NCBI RefSeq assembly: GCF_000376425.1
Contig: NZ_AQWL01000005.1
Span: forward strand, 326,007-390,006
Reading direction: 5' to 3'
Length of the DNA stretch: 64,000 nucleotides
Source of the DNA: Thiobacillus denitrificans DSM 12475
GTDB taxonomy: Bacteria; Pseudomonadota; Gammaproteobacteria; Burkholderiales; Thiobacillaceae
A program made the position numbers and the translations under genes. Under the pieces are notes generated by a model that had not been told where the DNA came from, did not search any database, and was given only the letters and a program-made list of their open reading frames with translations. This document shows, piece after piece, positions 9,900-19,031 of the stretch. The first letter of the stretch is position 1, and each line of letters starts with the position of its first letter.

Positions 9900-12626
9900 G
9901 TGAACGATTTCAGTGTAAGCCAACCCAGAAAAATCCTGCTCCTGGTGGACGGCTCGTCCTATCTGTATCGCGCATTTCATGCGCTGCCCGACCTGCGCAA
10001 TTCGGCGGGCGAACCGACCAATGCGATCAAGGGCGTGCTGGCGATGCTGCACAAACTGCGGAAGGACTACGCGGCCGATTATATCGCCTGCGTGTTCGAC
10101 GCGAAGGGCAAGACCTTCCGCGACACGCTTTATCCTGCCTACAAGGCGCACCGCCCGCCGATGCCGGACGATCTGCGCAACCAGATCGAACCGCTGCATG
10201 AGGCGATCCGCGCCGAGGGCTGGCCGCTCGTCGTCGTCGACGGCGTCGAGGCCGACGACGTGATCGGCACCCTGGTGCATCACGCCGAGCGCAAGGGGAT
10301 CCACAGCATCGTTTCTACCGGCGACAAGGACATGGCGCAGCTGGTCGACGACCACGTGACGCTGGTCAACACCATGAGCCAGGAAACGCTCGACGAGGCC
10401 GGGGTGGCCGCCAAGTTCGGGGTGCCGCCGGAGCGCATCATCGACTACCTCACGCTGGTAGGCGACACGGTCGACAACGTCCCCGGCGTCGCCAAATGCG
10501 GGCCGAAAACCGCGGTGAAATGGCTGGCCGAATACGGCACGCTGGACAATCTGCTGGCGCATGCCGACGCCATCAAGGGCACGGTCGGCGACAACCTGCG
10601 CGCCGCCCGCGACTGGCTGCCGCAGGCGCGCAGGTTGATCACCATCAAGACCGATGTCGCGCTGCCGTTCGATTTCGACGATCTCGTCCTCAAGCCGCGC
10701 GACCGGGACGCGCTGCGCACGCTGTTCGAGCGCTACGAATTCCGTACCTGGCTGCGCGAGCTCGATGCCGCCGCCACCGGCACGGCCTCGACGCCCGAGC
10801 AGGACAGCAGCGGCGGGCATCGCGCCGGCTACGAAACCATCCTGACCGAGACCCGGCTCGACGCCTGGATCACCAAACTGGAAGCCGCGCCGGCGTTTGC
10901 GCTCGACACCGAAACCACCAGCCTCAACGCGATGCAGGCCGAACTGGTCGGCATCTCGTTCGCCACGGCCCACGGCGAAGCGGCCTACCTGCCGCTGGCG
11001 CATCACTATGCCGGCGCGCCCGCGCAGCTTGACCGGGCCACCGTCCTGGCCAGATTGAAGCCGCTGCTGGAACAGCCCGAGCCGAGAATCATCGGCCAGC
11101 ATCTCAAGTACGACCGCCATATTTTTGCCAATTACGGCATCGCGCTCGGTGCTGCGGCAGACGACACGCTGCTGCAGTCCTACGTGCTCGAAGCGCACCA
11201 GTCGCACGAACTCGGCAATCTGGCGACGCGCCACCTCGGGCTGGCGACGCTCAGCTACGATGATGTCACCGGCAAGGGCGCGGCGCGCATCGGTTTCGAA
11301 CAGGTGGCGATCGAGCGCGCCAGCGAATACGCGGCGGAGGACGCCGATGTCACGCTGCGGGTACGCGATGCCCTGGCGCCGCAGATCGCCGCCTCCAGCA
11401 CGCTGGCTTTCGTGTACAGGGACATCGAGTTGCCAGTGGCGCAGATCCTGTTCCGCATGGAACGCGCCGGCGTACTGCTGGATCGAAATTTACTGGCGGT
11501 GCAAAGCGGCGAGCTTGGCAAGAAGATGCTGGAACTGGAGCAGCGCGCCTATCAGGAAGCCGGGCAGCCGTTCAATCTCGGCTCGCCCAAGCAGATCGGC
11601 GACATTCTCTTTACGCAAAAGGGCCTGCCGGTGGTCAAGAAAACCCCGGGCGGCGCGCCCTCCACCGACGAGGAGACACTGGAGCAGCTGGCGCTCGATC
11701 ACCCGATCGCGCGGGCGATTCTCGACTACCGCGGCCTGGCCAAGCTGAAGTCGACCTACACCGACAAGCTGCCGCAGATGATCGATCCGGTCACCGGGCG
11801 GGTGCACACCAGCTATTCGCAGGCGACCGCGGTGACTGGGCGGCTGGCGAGCTCCGACCCCAACCTGCAGAACATCCCCGCGCGCACCGCCGAGGGCCGC
11901 CGCATCCGCGAAGCTTTCATCGCGCCGCCCGGCCACGTGCTGCTGTCGGCCGACTATTCGCAGATCGAGCTGCGCATCATGGCGCACCTGTCCGGCGACG
12001 CCGGTCTGCTGAATGCGTTTACCAACGACCAGGACATCCACGCCGCCACCGCCGCCGAAGTATTTGGCGTGCCGCTGGCAGACGTGAATGCCGAGCAGCG
12101 GCGCATGGCCAAGGTGATCAATTTCGGCCTGATCTACGGCATGTCGGCATTCGGCCTGGCCAGCCAGCTCAACCTCGAGCGTGCCGCCGCCCAGGCCTGG
12201 ATCGACCGCTATTTCGCGCGCTATCCCGGGGTGGCCGACTACATGCAGCGCACGCGCGAGGACGCGCGTCGCCAGGGCTATGTCGAGACCGTGTTCGGGC
12301 GCCGGCTGACCCTGCCGGAAATCAACGCCCGCAATCCGCAGCGCCGCCAGGGCGCCGAACGCGCCGCCATCAACGCGCCGATGCAGGGCACCGCGGCCGA
12401 CCTCATCAAGCTGGCGATGATCGCAGTGCAAGGCTGGCTCGATCGCGAAAAACTGGCCAGCCGCCTGCTGCTGCAGGTGCACGACGAACTCATCCTCGAA
12501 GTGCCGGAAAACGAGCTCGACCGCGTGCGCGCCGAGTTGCCGGGGTACATGTGCAATGTCGCGTCGCTCAAGGTGCCGCTGCGCGTGGGCGTGGGAACGG
12601 GGCGCAACTGGGAAGCCGCACACTGA
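9900..12626 (+). CDS. polA: DNA polymerase I
   Basis: Replication and repair polymerase, 908 residues with three domains in order. The 5'-3' exonuclease starts at the GTG codon (LLLVDGSSYLYRAFHA, then DGVEADDVIGTL). The 3'-5' exonuclease keeps acidic catalytic residues in FALDTETTSLNAM, so proofreading is likely active. The polymerase has SADYSQIELRIMAHLSGD (motif A), RRMAKVINFGLIYGMS (motif B) and LLQVHDELILEVP (motif C). A terminator follows directly. Confidence 0.97.
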   Translation: MNDFSVSQPRKILLLVDGSSYLYRAFHALPDLRNSAGEPTNAIKGVLAMLHKLRKDYAADYIACVFDAKGKTFRDTLYPAYKAHRPPMPDDLRNQIEPLHEAIRAEGWPLVVVDGVEADDVIGTLVHHAERKGIHSIVSTGDKDMAQLVDDHVTLVNTMSQETLDEAGVAAKFGVPPERIIDYLTLVGDTVDNVPGVAKCGPKTAVKWLAEYGTLDNLLAHADAIKGTVGDNLRAARDWLPQARRLITIKTDVALPFDFDDLVLKPRDRDALRTLFERYEFRTWLRELDAAATGTASTPEQDSSGGHRAGYETILTETRLDAWITKLEAAPAFALDTETTSLNAMQAELVGISFATAHGEAAYLPLAHHYAGAPAQLDRATVLARLKPLLEQPEPRIIGQHLKYDRHIFANYGIALGAAADDTLLQSYVLEAHQSHELGNLATRHLGLATLSYDDVTGKGAARIGFEQVAIERASEYAAEDADVTLRVRDALAPQIAASSTLAFVYRDIELPVAQILFRMERAGVLLDRNLLAVQSGELGKKMLELEQRAYQEAGQPFNLGSPKQIGDILFTQKGLPVVKKTPGGAPSTDEETLEQLALDHPIARAILDYRGLAKLKSTYTDKLPQMIDPVTGRVHTSYSQATAVTGRLASSDPNLQNIPARTAEGRRIREAFIAPPGHVLLSADYSQIELRIMAHLSGDAGLLNAFTNDQDIHAATAAEVFGVPLADVNAEQRRMAKVINFGLIYGMSAFGLASQLNLERAAAQAWIDRYFARYPGVADYMQRTREDARRQGYVETVFGRRLTLPEINARNPQRRQGAERAAINAPMQGTAADLIKLAMIAVQGWLDREKLASRLLLQVHDELILEVPENELDRVRAELPGYMCNVASLKVPLRVGVGTGRNWEAAH

Positions 12627-12644
12627 CCCATCGCCGGGACCCAT

Positions 12645-12675
12645 GAAAAAAGGCAGCCCCGCCGGGCTGCCTTTC
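12645..12675. terminator. Bidirectional terminator between polA and mscL
   Basis: Stem AGGCAGCCC (12651-12659) with GGGCTGCCT (12664-12672), loop CGCC, with an A run on the left and TTT on the right. Serves convergent polA and mscL. Confidence 0.88.
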
Positions 12676-12694
12676 GGTTCGCTGCGTCTTCGCC

Positions 12695-13117
12695 CTATTT
12701 TTTCAGGCTGTCACGGATTTCGCGCAAGAGCACGATGTCTTCCGGCGGCGCCGTGGGGGAGGCGGGCGGCGCTTCCTTCTTCAGTCGGTTGAGCTGTTTC
12801 ACCAGGATGAAGACGATGAACGCCAGAATGATGAAGTTGAGCAGGATGGTCAGGAAGTTGCCGTAGGCAAACACCGGGACGCCGGCCGCTTTCACTTCGG
12901 CCAGCGTCATCGCCACGCCTTCGGGCACCGTGTCCAGGGCAATGAACAGGTTGGAAAAGTCAAAGCCGCCGGACACCGCGCCAATGAGCGGCATGATGAG
13001 ATCGTTGACGATCGACTCAACGATCTTGCCGAAGGCAGCGCCGATGATGACGCCGACCGCCAGATCCATGGCATTGCCCTTGACCGCAAATTCCTTGAAC
13101 TCCGACATGAAACTCAT
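12695..13117 (-). CDS. mscL: Large-conductance mechanosensitive channel
   Basis: Emergency osmolyte release valve of the inner membrane; a homopentamer with two membrane segments per subunit. The 140-residue protein begins [20 protein letters not shown] and has the pore-lining TM1 [20 protein letters not shown] and TM2 [20 protein letters not shown], then a charged C-terminal helix ending [11 protein letters not shown]. The start at 13117 is preceded by CAGGGGG; a start ten codons earlier is less likely. Confidence 0.95.
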   Translation of the reverse strand: MSFMSEFKEFAVKGNAMDLAVGVIIGAAFGKIVESIVNDLIMPLIGAVSGGFDFSNLFIALDTVPEGVAMTLAEVKAAGVPVFAYGNFLTILLNFIILAFIVFILVKQLNRLKKEAPPASPTAPPEDIVLLREIRDSLKK

Positions 13118-13227
13118 GTTTTCCCCCTGTTTTTCGATGAAAGACACCCTTGTGGATAGTAGCCGCTAAGGTGGCATGCCTCCAGTTTGAAATGTAAATT
13201 CTCTCCGGCTTGGTCGGGACCCGCGAC

Positions 13228-13238
13228 GCGGGTAAAAT
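13228..13238 (+). promoter_or_regulatory. Candidate dusB-fis promoter (GCGGGTAAAAT motif)
   Basis: The string GCGGGTAAAAT (TAAAAT at 13233-13238) is shared with the regions before prk and hemA. If it is the -10 box, transcription would start around 13245, only a few bases before the dusB ATG at 13249, giving an almost leaderless message. Confidence 0.4.
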
Positions 13239-13248
13239 GCGATCCCTT

Positions 13249-14295
13249 ATGCGTATCGGCAGCCACCTCCTCAAGAATCGCCTGATCGTCGCCCCCATGG
13301 CCGGGGTGACCGACCGGCCTTTCCGCCAGCTTTGCAAGAAGCTGGGCGCCGGCATGGCCGTGTCCGAGATGGTGACGTCGAACTCGCTGCTGTACGGCTC
13401 CGCCAAGACGGCGCGGCGCGCCAACCACGAGGGCGAGGTCGATCCAATCAGCGTGCAGATCGCCGGCGCCGATCCGGCGATGATGGCGGACGCGGCGCGC
13501 CACAACGTCGACCGCGGCGCGCAGATCATCGACATCAACATGGGCTGCCCGGCGAAGAAGGTGTGCAACGTGATGGCGGGCTCCGCCCTGCTGCAGGACG
13601 AAGCCCTGGTCGGGCGCATCCTCGACGCCGTGGTCAAGGCCGTCCCCGAGGTGCCGGTGACGCTGAAGATCCGCACCGGCTGGGATCGCGAGCACAGGAA
13701 CGCGCTTAACATCCTGAAGATCGCCGAGAACGCCGGGGTGCAGGCGCTGGCGATGCACGGTCGCACCCGCGCCTGCGGCTACAGCGGGGAGGCTGAATAT
13801 GACACCCTCCGCGCGGTGAAGGCGGAAGCGCGCATTCCCGTCATCGCCAATGGCGACGTCACCACCCCGGAAAAGGCGAAATACGTCCTCGAATACACCG
13901 GCGCCGACGCCGTGATGATCGGCCGCGCCGCGCAGGGCCGCCCCTGGATCTTCCGCGAGATCGCGCATTACCTGGCCACCGGCGAGCATCTGCCACAGCC
14001 CGAAGTGGCAGAAATCCACGCCGTGCTGCTCGAGCATATCCACGACCTCCATGCCTTCTACGGCGACGTCACCGGCGTGCGCGTCGCGCGCAAGCACATC
14101 TCCTGGTACACCAGAGGGCTGATCGGCAGCAGCGCCTTCCGCCACGCCATGAATCAGCTCGACACCGTGGCCGGGCAGCTCGCGATGGTCAACGAGTATT
14201 TTGCCCAGGCGGCGCGCGCAGACAGCCGCCTGCGCTACGAACAACAAAACAATAACGCGGACGACATGCCGGCTGTCACACGACTCGCGGCATAA
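13249..14295 (+). CDS. dusB: tRNA-dihydrouridine synthase B
   Basis: FMN enzyme that reduces uridine (position 17 in E. coli) in the tRNA D-loop. The 348-residue protein starts MRIGSHLLKNRLIVAPMAGV, with the family blocks VDINMGCPAKKVCN (catalytic Cys in GCPAKKV), LKIRTGWD, LAMHGRTRACGY, PVIANGDVTTPEKA and VMIGRAAQGRPWIF. Upstream in-frame starts add residues not seen in the family. It is followed 14 bases later by fis, the arrangement known from enteric bacteria, so it is likely co-transcribed under growth control. Confidence 0.95.
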   Translation: MRIGSHLLKNRLIVAPMAGVTDRPFRQLCKKLGAGMAVSEMVTSNSLLYGSAKTARRANHEGEVDPISVQIAGADPAMMADAARHNVDRGAQIIDINMGCPAKKVCNVMAGSALLQDEALVGRILDAVVKAVPEVPVTLKIRTGWDREHRNALNILKIAENAGVQALAMHGRTRACGYSGEAEYDTLRAVKAEARIPVIANGDVTTPEKAKYVLEYTGADAVMIGRAAQGRPWIFREIAHYLATGEHLPQPEVAEIHAVLLEHIHDLHAFYGDVTGVRVARKHISWYTRGLIGSSAFRHAMNQLDTVAGQLAMVNEYFAQAARADSRLRYEQQNNNADDMPAVTRLAA

Positions 14296-14309
14296 AGGGG
14301 AACCTCAAG

Positions 14310-14549
14310 ATGATGGAAGAAAACGAAATCGCCGCCTGCATGCGGCGATCGCTCAACCGCTATTTCAAGGATCTCGACGGGGAGGCACCGAGCGAGATCT
14401 ACACCATGGTGCTGAGCGCGGTGGAAAAACCCCTGCTGACCTACATCCTCGACCGCGCCGAAGGCAACCAGACGCGCGCCGCCGACATGCTCGGCATCAA
14501 CCGTAACACCCTGCGCAAGAAGATGCGCGAACACGGCCTTTCCGACTAA
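14310..14549 (+). CDS. fis: Fis-family nucleoid-associated DNA-binding protein
   Basis: A 79-residue helix-turn-helix protein. The C-terminal region [20 protein letters not shown] is the Fis/NtrC-type DNA-recognition motif and the body matches short beta-proteobacterial Fis proteins, which lack the longer N-terminal hairpin of the enteric protein. Bends DNA and acts at growth-regulated promoters. Lies between dusB and purH with short gaps, so likely part of a dusB-fis-purH unit. Confidence 0.93.
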   Translation: MMEENEIAACMRRSLNRYFKDLDGEAPSEIYTMVLSAVEKPLLTYILDRAEGNQTRAADMLGINRNTLRKKMREHGLSD

Positions 14550-14568
14550 CCTTTCCCTCTCTCGCCAA

Positions 14569-16128
14569 ATGAAGATCCAGCGTGCCCTGCTTTCCGTGTC
14601 GGACAAAACCGGCCTCGTCGATTTCGCCCGCGCCCTCGCCACGGCCGGCGTCGAGCTGCTGTCCACCGGCGGCACCGCCAAGGCGCTGCGCGACGCCGGC
14701 CTCGCGGTCATCGACGTCAGCGAATACACCGGCTTTCCGGAAATGCTCGACGGCCGCGTGAAGACGCTGCATCCGAAGGTCCACGGCGGCATCCTGGCGC
14801 GTCGCGACCTGCCGGAGCACGTGGCGACGATGACCGAACACGGCATGCCTTACATCGATCTGGTGTGCGTCAACCTGTATCCCTTCGTCGCCACGGTGTC
14901 GAAACCACACACGCTCGACGACGCTATCGAGAACATCGACATCGGCGGCCCGGCGATGGTGCGCTCGTCGGCCAAGAACTACCGCTTTGTGGCCATTGTC
15001 ACCGACCCTGCCGACTACCCCAAGCTCATCACCGAAATGCAGGCCAGCGGCGGCGCACTGACCGACGCCACCCGCTTCACGCTGGCGAAGAAGGCCTTCT
15101 CCCACACCGCCGAATACGACGGCGCCATCAGCAACTACCTGACTGCGCTCAACACCAGCAACGAACGCGAGGCCTTCGGCGAAAAACTGAACCTGCAGTT
15201 CACCCGCGCGCAGACCTGCCGCTACGGCGAGAACCCGCATCAGGCCGGCGCCTTCTACGTCGAGGCCAACGCGCCCGCCGGCACGATTTCAACTGCGCGG
15301 CAGATCCAGGGCAAGGAGCTGTCCTACAACAACATCGCCGACACCGACGCCGCGCTTGAGTGCATCAAGCAGTTCGACGCTGCCCCGGCCTGCGTCATCG
15401 TCAAGCACGCCAACCCCTGCGGCGTCGCCTACGGCGCGACCCTGCTGGAGGCCTACGACCGCGCCTACCAGACCGATCCCGAATCGGCCTTCGGCGGCAT
15501 CATCGCCTTCAACGGCCGGCTCGACGGCGCCACCGCCGCCGCCATCGTCGAGCGCCAGTTCGTCGAGGTCATCATCGCGCCCGAGGTCAGCCCGGAAGCC
15601 TCCGCCGCGGTCGCCGCCAAGAAGAACGTGCGCCTGCTCGAATGCGGAAAATGGACGGGAGCCATCGCCCAGCTCGACATGAAGCGCGTAGCCGGCGGCC
15701 TGCTGGTGCAGGATTCCGACATACTGCTCAACGCCGAACTGAAGGTCGTCACGCAGCGCGCGCCGACCGAAAAGGAAATGGACGATCTCCTGTTCGCCTG
15801 GCGCGTCGCCAAGTTCGTCAAATCCAACGCCATCGTCTACGCAAAAGACCGCATGACGGTGGGTGTCGGCGCCGGCCAGATGAGCCGCGTCAACTCCGCG
15901 CGCATCGCCGCGATCAAGGCCGAGCACGCCGGCCTCGCCGTGCCCGGTTCGGTAATGGCATCGGACGCCTTCTTCCCCTTCCGCGATGGCATCGACCAGG
16001 CCGCGGCCGCCGGCATCCAGGCGGTGATCCAGCCTGGCGGCTCGATGCGCGACGACGAAGTCATCGCCGCGGCAAACGCGCACGGCATCGCGATGGTGTT
16101 CACCGGCACGCGACATTTCCGGCATTGA
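14569..16128 (+). CDS. purH: Bifunctional AICAR formyltransferase/IMP cyclohydrolase
   Basis: Performs the last two steps of IMP synthesis. The 519-residue protein has the N-terminal cyclohydrolase domain ([42 protein letters not shown]) and the C-terminal transformylase domain ([28 protein letters not shown] with catalytic Lys-His, ending [10 protein letters not shown]). The start follows fis by 19 bases. purD follows after a 95-base gap that holds a heptamer repeat. Confidence 0.97.
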   Translation: MKIQRALLSVSDKTGLVDFARALATAGVELLSTGGTAKALRDAGLAVIDVSEYTGFPEMLDGRVKTLHPKVHGGILARRDLPEHVATMTEHGMPYIDLVCVNLYPFVATVSKPHTLDDAIENIDIGGPAMVRSSAKNYRFVAIVTDPADYPKLITEMQASGGALTDATRFTLAKKAFSHTAEYDGAISNYLTALNTSNEREAFGEKLNLQFTRAQTCRYGENPHQAGAFYVEANAPAGTISTARQIQGKELSYNNIADTDAALECIKQFDAAPACVIVKHANPCGVAYGATLLEAYDRAYQTDPESAFGGIIAFNGRLDGATAAAIVERQFVEVIIAPEVSPEASAAVAAKKNVRLLECGKWTGAIAQLDMKRVAGGLLVQDSDILLNAELKVVTQRAPTEKEMDDLLFAWRVAKFVKSNAIVYAKDRMTVGVGAGQMSRVNSARIAAIKAEHAGLAVPGSVMASDAFFPFRDGIDQAAAAGIQAVIQPGGSMRDDEVIAAANAHGIAMVFTGTRHFRH

Positions 16129-16173
16129 ATGCGAAGAGTTATAGGGGCCGGGGGGTGCGGCGAAGTCGCTCAT

Positions 16174-16208
16174 TCCCTAGTTCCTAAACCCTAGCCCTAA
16201 CCCCTAAC
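16174..16208. repeat. Five heptamer repeats, CCCTARY type
   Basis: Five 7-base units (TCCCTAG, TTCCTAA, ACCCTAG, CCCTAAC, CCCTAAC) in the purH-purD gap. It is a simple tandem repeat; no coding or promoter role is visible. Confidence 0.7.
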
Positions 16209-16223
16209 CAGCCCGTCACACAC

Positions 16224-17501
16224 ATGAAGATCCTCGTCATCGGCTCCGGCGGACGCGAACACGCACTGGCGTGGAAGCTCGCGCAATCGCCCCGCGTCTC
16301 GCAAGTGTTCGTCGCCCCCGGCAACGGCGGCACCGCGACCGAGGACAGACTCGTCAACGTGCCGCTGACGGAGATTCCGTCGCTGCTCGAGTTCGTCCGC
16401 CGCGACGAAGACATCGCATTCACGGTGGTCGGGCCCGAAGCTCCCCTGGCAGCGGGGGTGGTCGATGCCTTCCGCGCCGCCGGGCTGAAGATTTTCGGCC
16501 CCACCCGGGCCGCTGCCCAGCTCGAATCGTCGAAGGATTTCGCCAAGCAGTTCATGGCGCGCCACGCCATCCCCACTGCGGCGTTCGGTACCTTCACCGA
16601 CGCTGCCGCGGCACACGCCTACATCGATCAACACGGCGCGCCCATCGTGGTCAAGGCCGATGGTCTGGCCGCGGGCAAGGGCGTGGTCGTCGCGACGAGC
16701 GCCGAGGAGGCGCACGCTGCCGTGGACGCCATGCTGTCCGGCAACAGCATGGGCGAAGCCGGCCACCGCGTAGTGATCGAGGAATGTCTCATTGGCGAGG
16801 AAGCCAGCTTCATCGTCATGGTCGACGGCGAGCACGTGCTGGCGCTGGCGTCCAGCCAGGACCACAAGCGTCTGGGCGACGGCGACACCGGCCCCAACAC
16901 CGGCGGCATGGGCGCCTATTCGCCGGCGCCGGTGGTCACGCCCGAACTGCACGCGCGCATCATGCGCGAGGTGATCCATCCCACGGTCGAGGGCATGGCC
17001 GCCGACGGCATCCGCTACACCGGTTTTCTGTACGCCGGCATCATGGTCGGTGCCGATGGCGCCCCCAAGGTACTCGAATTCAACTGCCGCATGGGCGACC
17101 CGGAAACCCAGCCGATCATGATGCGGCTGAAGTCCGATCTGGTCGCGCTGGTGGAAGCTGCGGTCAACGGCAGGCTCGACCAGATCGAGGCCGAATGGGA
17201 CCGCCGCACCGCGCTCGCGGTGGTGCTGGCCGCCGCCGGCTACCCCGACGCCCCGCAGAAGGGCGCCGTCATCGGCCCGCTGCCCGCGGCCGCCGAAGAC
17301 CTGCACGTGTTCCACGCCGGCACCGCCACCCAGGATGACCGCACCGTGGTGAGCGGCGGCCGCGTGCTGGCGGTGACCGCGCTCGGCGACAGCGTGCGCA
17401 TGGCGCAGAAACGCGCCTACGAGGCGGTGACCTGCACCCATTTCGAAGGCATGCAATACCGCCGCGACATCGGCTGGCGCGCACTCGACCGCAAGAAGTG
17501 A
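16224..17501 (+). CDS. purD: Phosphoribosylamine-glycine ligase (GAR synthetase)
   Basis: ATP-grasp ligase making glycinamide ribonucleotide, the second step of purine synthesis. The 425-residue protein opens MKILVIGSGGREHALAWKLA and has the ATP-grasp blocks PIVVKADGLAAGKGVVVA, SFIVMVDGEHVLALASSQDH and the metal-binding EFNCRMGDPETQP. Co-directional with purH upstream and tsaC downstream (10-base gap). Confidence 0.97.
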   Translation: MKILVIGSGGREHALAWKLAQSPRVSQVFVAPGNGGTATEDRLVNVPLTEIPSLLEFVRRDEDIAFTVVGPEAPLAAGVVDAFRAAGLKIFGPTRAAAQLESSKDFAKQFMARHAIPTAAFGTFTDAAAAHAYIDQHGAPIVVKADGLAAGKGVVVATSAEEAHAAVDAMLSGNSMGEAGHRVVIEECLIGEEASFIVMVDGEHVLALASSQDHKRLGDGDTGPNTGGMGAYSPAPVVTPELHARIMREVIHPTVEGMAADGIRYTGFLYAGIMVGADGAPKVLEFNCRMGDPETQPIMMRLKSDLVALVEAAVNGRLDQIEAEWDRRTALAVVLAAAGYPDAPQKGAVIGPLPAAAEDLHVFHAGTATQDDRTVVSGGRVLAVTALGDSVRMAQKRAYEAVTCTHFEGMQYRRDIGWRALDRKK

Positions 17502-17511
17502 GGCGTCAGGC

Positions 17512-18060
17512 GTGAGCTGCGGGGCGACCAACCTGCGCGCACATCTGCGGCGTGGCGGCCTGATCGCCTACCCGACCGAATCCTGCTACGGCCTCGGCTG
17601 CGACCCGCGCAATCCGCGCGCACTCAAGCGCCTCATCCGGCTCAAGGGCCGCAGCGCCGCCAAGGGCATGCTGCTGATCGCCGACCGCTTCAAGCGGCTG
17701 CAAGCCTTTGTGCGCCCCCTGAGCGCGCCTGATCGGGCACGGATGCAACGCACTTGGCCCGGCCCCGTGACCTGGGTGGTGCCCGCCTCCGCCGCCTGCC
17801 CCCCCCTGCTCACCGGCGGACGCCCCACCATCGCGGTGCGCGTTACCGCCCAGGCCTGCGCCGCACGGCTGTGTCGCAGCCTCGGCATGGCGCTGGTTTC
17901 CACCAGTGCCAACAAAAGCGGCCAGCCGCCCGCCAAAAGTGCGGCCGAATGCCGCAGAATATTCGGTGCGCAGGTGCGCGTGATCGAGGGCCGCATCGGC
18001 CAGCGCCGCCGCCCTTCCACCCTGATCGACCTCTCCACCGGAACCGTCCTGAGACCCTGA
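17512..18060 (+). CDS. tsaC: Sua5/YciO/YrdC-family threonylcarbamoyl-AMP synthase
   Basis: Makes L-threonylcarbamoyladenylate from threonine, bicarbonate and ATP for t6A37 of tRNAs. The 182-residue, single-domain protein has the TsaC signatures [50 protein letters not shown] and [16 protein letters not shown]. Begins with GTG. Its stop codon overlaps the hemF start (TGATG), so the two are translationally coupled. Confidence 0.9.
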   Translation: MSCGATNLRAHLRRGGLIAYPTESCYGLGCDPRNPRALKRLIRLKGRSAAKGMLLIADRFKRLQAFVRPLSAPDRARMQRTWPGPVTWVVPASAACPPLLTGGRPTIAVRVTAQACAARLCRSLGMALVSTSANKSGQPPAKSAAECRRIFGAQVRVIEGRIGQRRRPSTLIDLSTGTVLRP

Positions 18061-19028
18061 TGCCTACCGACGCCTTCGACCCCCCAGCCGTCAAAACCTG
18101 GCTGCTCGACTTGCAGACGCGCATCGTCGCCGCGCTGGAGATCGCCGACGGCCTGCCGTTCCGCACCGATGCCTGGGAACGCTCCCCCCCCGGTACGGGA
18201 GAGCACCCTGAAGGGCATAAAGGGGACAAGGCTGGATCAGGCTTGAAGGGCGGCGGCATCTCGCGGTTGATCGAGGAAGGCCGCGTATTCGAGCGCGGCG
18301 GGGTGAATTTCTCGCACGTGATGGGCAACCAGCTGCCGCCGTCGGCCAGCGCGCACCGTCCGGAACTCGCCGGGCGGCGCTGGGAAGCGATGGGCGTCTC
18401 GCTGGTGCTGCACCCGCGCAATCCCTACGTGCCGACGGTGCACATGAACGTGCGCTGCTTCGCCGCGATGAAGGAGGGCGAGACGCCGGTGTGGTGGTTC
18501 GGCGGCGGCATGGATTTGACACCCTACTACGGCTTCGAGGACGACGCGCGGCATTTTCACGCCACCTGCAAGGCCGCGCTCGACCCGTTCGGCGCCGGCT
18601 TGCATCCCCGCTTCAAGGAGTGGTGCGACCGCTACTTTTTCCTCAGACACCGCAACGAGCCGCGCGGCATCGGTGGCATCTTCTACGACGACTTTTCCGA
18701 AGGCGGCTTCGAGCATGTGTTCGGCATGACCCGGCGCGTGGGCGATGCGTTCCTGGATGCCTACCTGCCGATCCTGGAACGCCGCAAGGACACCCCCTAC
18801 GGCGAACGCGAACGCGATTTCCAGGCCTACCGGCGCGGCCGCTACGTCGAATTCAACCTGGTGTTCGACCGCGGCACCCTGTTCGGCCTGCAATCGGGCG
18901 GGCGCACCGAATCGATCCTGATGTCGCTGCCGCCGATCGTGAAATGGCGCTACGACTGGCATCCCGCGCCCGGCACACCGGAAGCGGTGCTCTACACCGA
19001 TTTTCTCACCGCGCGCGACTGGGTCTGA
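18060..19028 (+). CDS. hemF: Oxygen-dependent coproporphyrinogen III oxidase, with a small internal insert
   Basis: Converts coproporphyrinogen III to protoporphyrinogen IX using O2 in heme synthesis. The 322-residue protein has the signatures [67 protein letters not shown] and [13 protein letters not shown]. Compared with the family pattern DxWxRxxGGGG, about 18 extra residues (roughly 42-62, rich in Gly, Lys and His) are inserted in frame before GGGISRL, next to a run of eight C. Presence of HemF rather than only HemN suits an aerobically capable cell. Confidence 0.95.
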   Translation: MPTDAFDPPAVKTWLLDLQTRIVAALEIADGLPFRTDAWERSPPGTGEHPEGHKGDKAGSGLKGGGISRLIEEGRVFERGGVNFSHVMGNQLPPSASAHRPELAGRRWEAMGVSLVLHPRNPYVPTVHMNVRCFAAMKEGETPVWWFGGGMDLTPYYGFEDDARHFHATCKAALDPFGAGLHPRFKEWCDRYFFLRHRNEPRGIGGIFYDDFSEGGFEHVFGMTRRVGDAFLDAYLPILERRKDTPYGERERDFQAYRRGRYVEFNLVFDRGTLFGLQSGGRTESILMSLPPIVKWRYDWHPAPGTPEAVLYTDFLTARDWV

Positions 19029-19031
19029 GGC

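Noticed and set aside
9402-11234. 610-codon minus-strand frame overlapping polA
   Set aside because: Antisense of polA and out of frame with the LOG-family gene; no motif or ribosome site.
16174-16208. CCCTAA units as a replicon end or telomere
   Set aside because: They lie inside a purine-gene region with continuous core genes on both sides.
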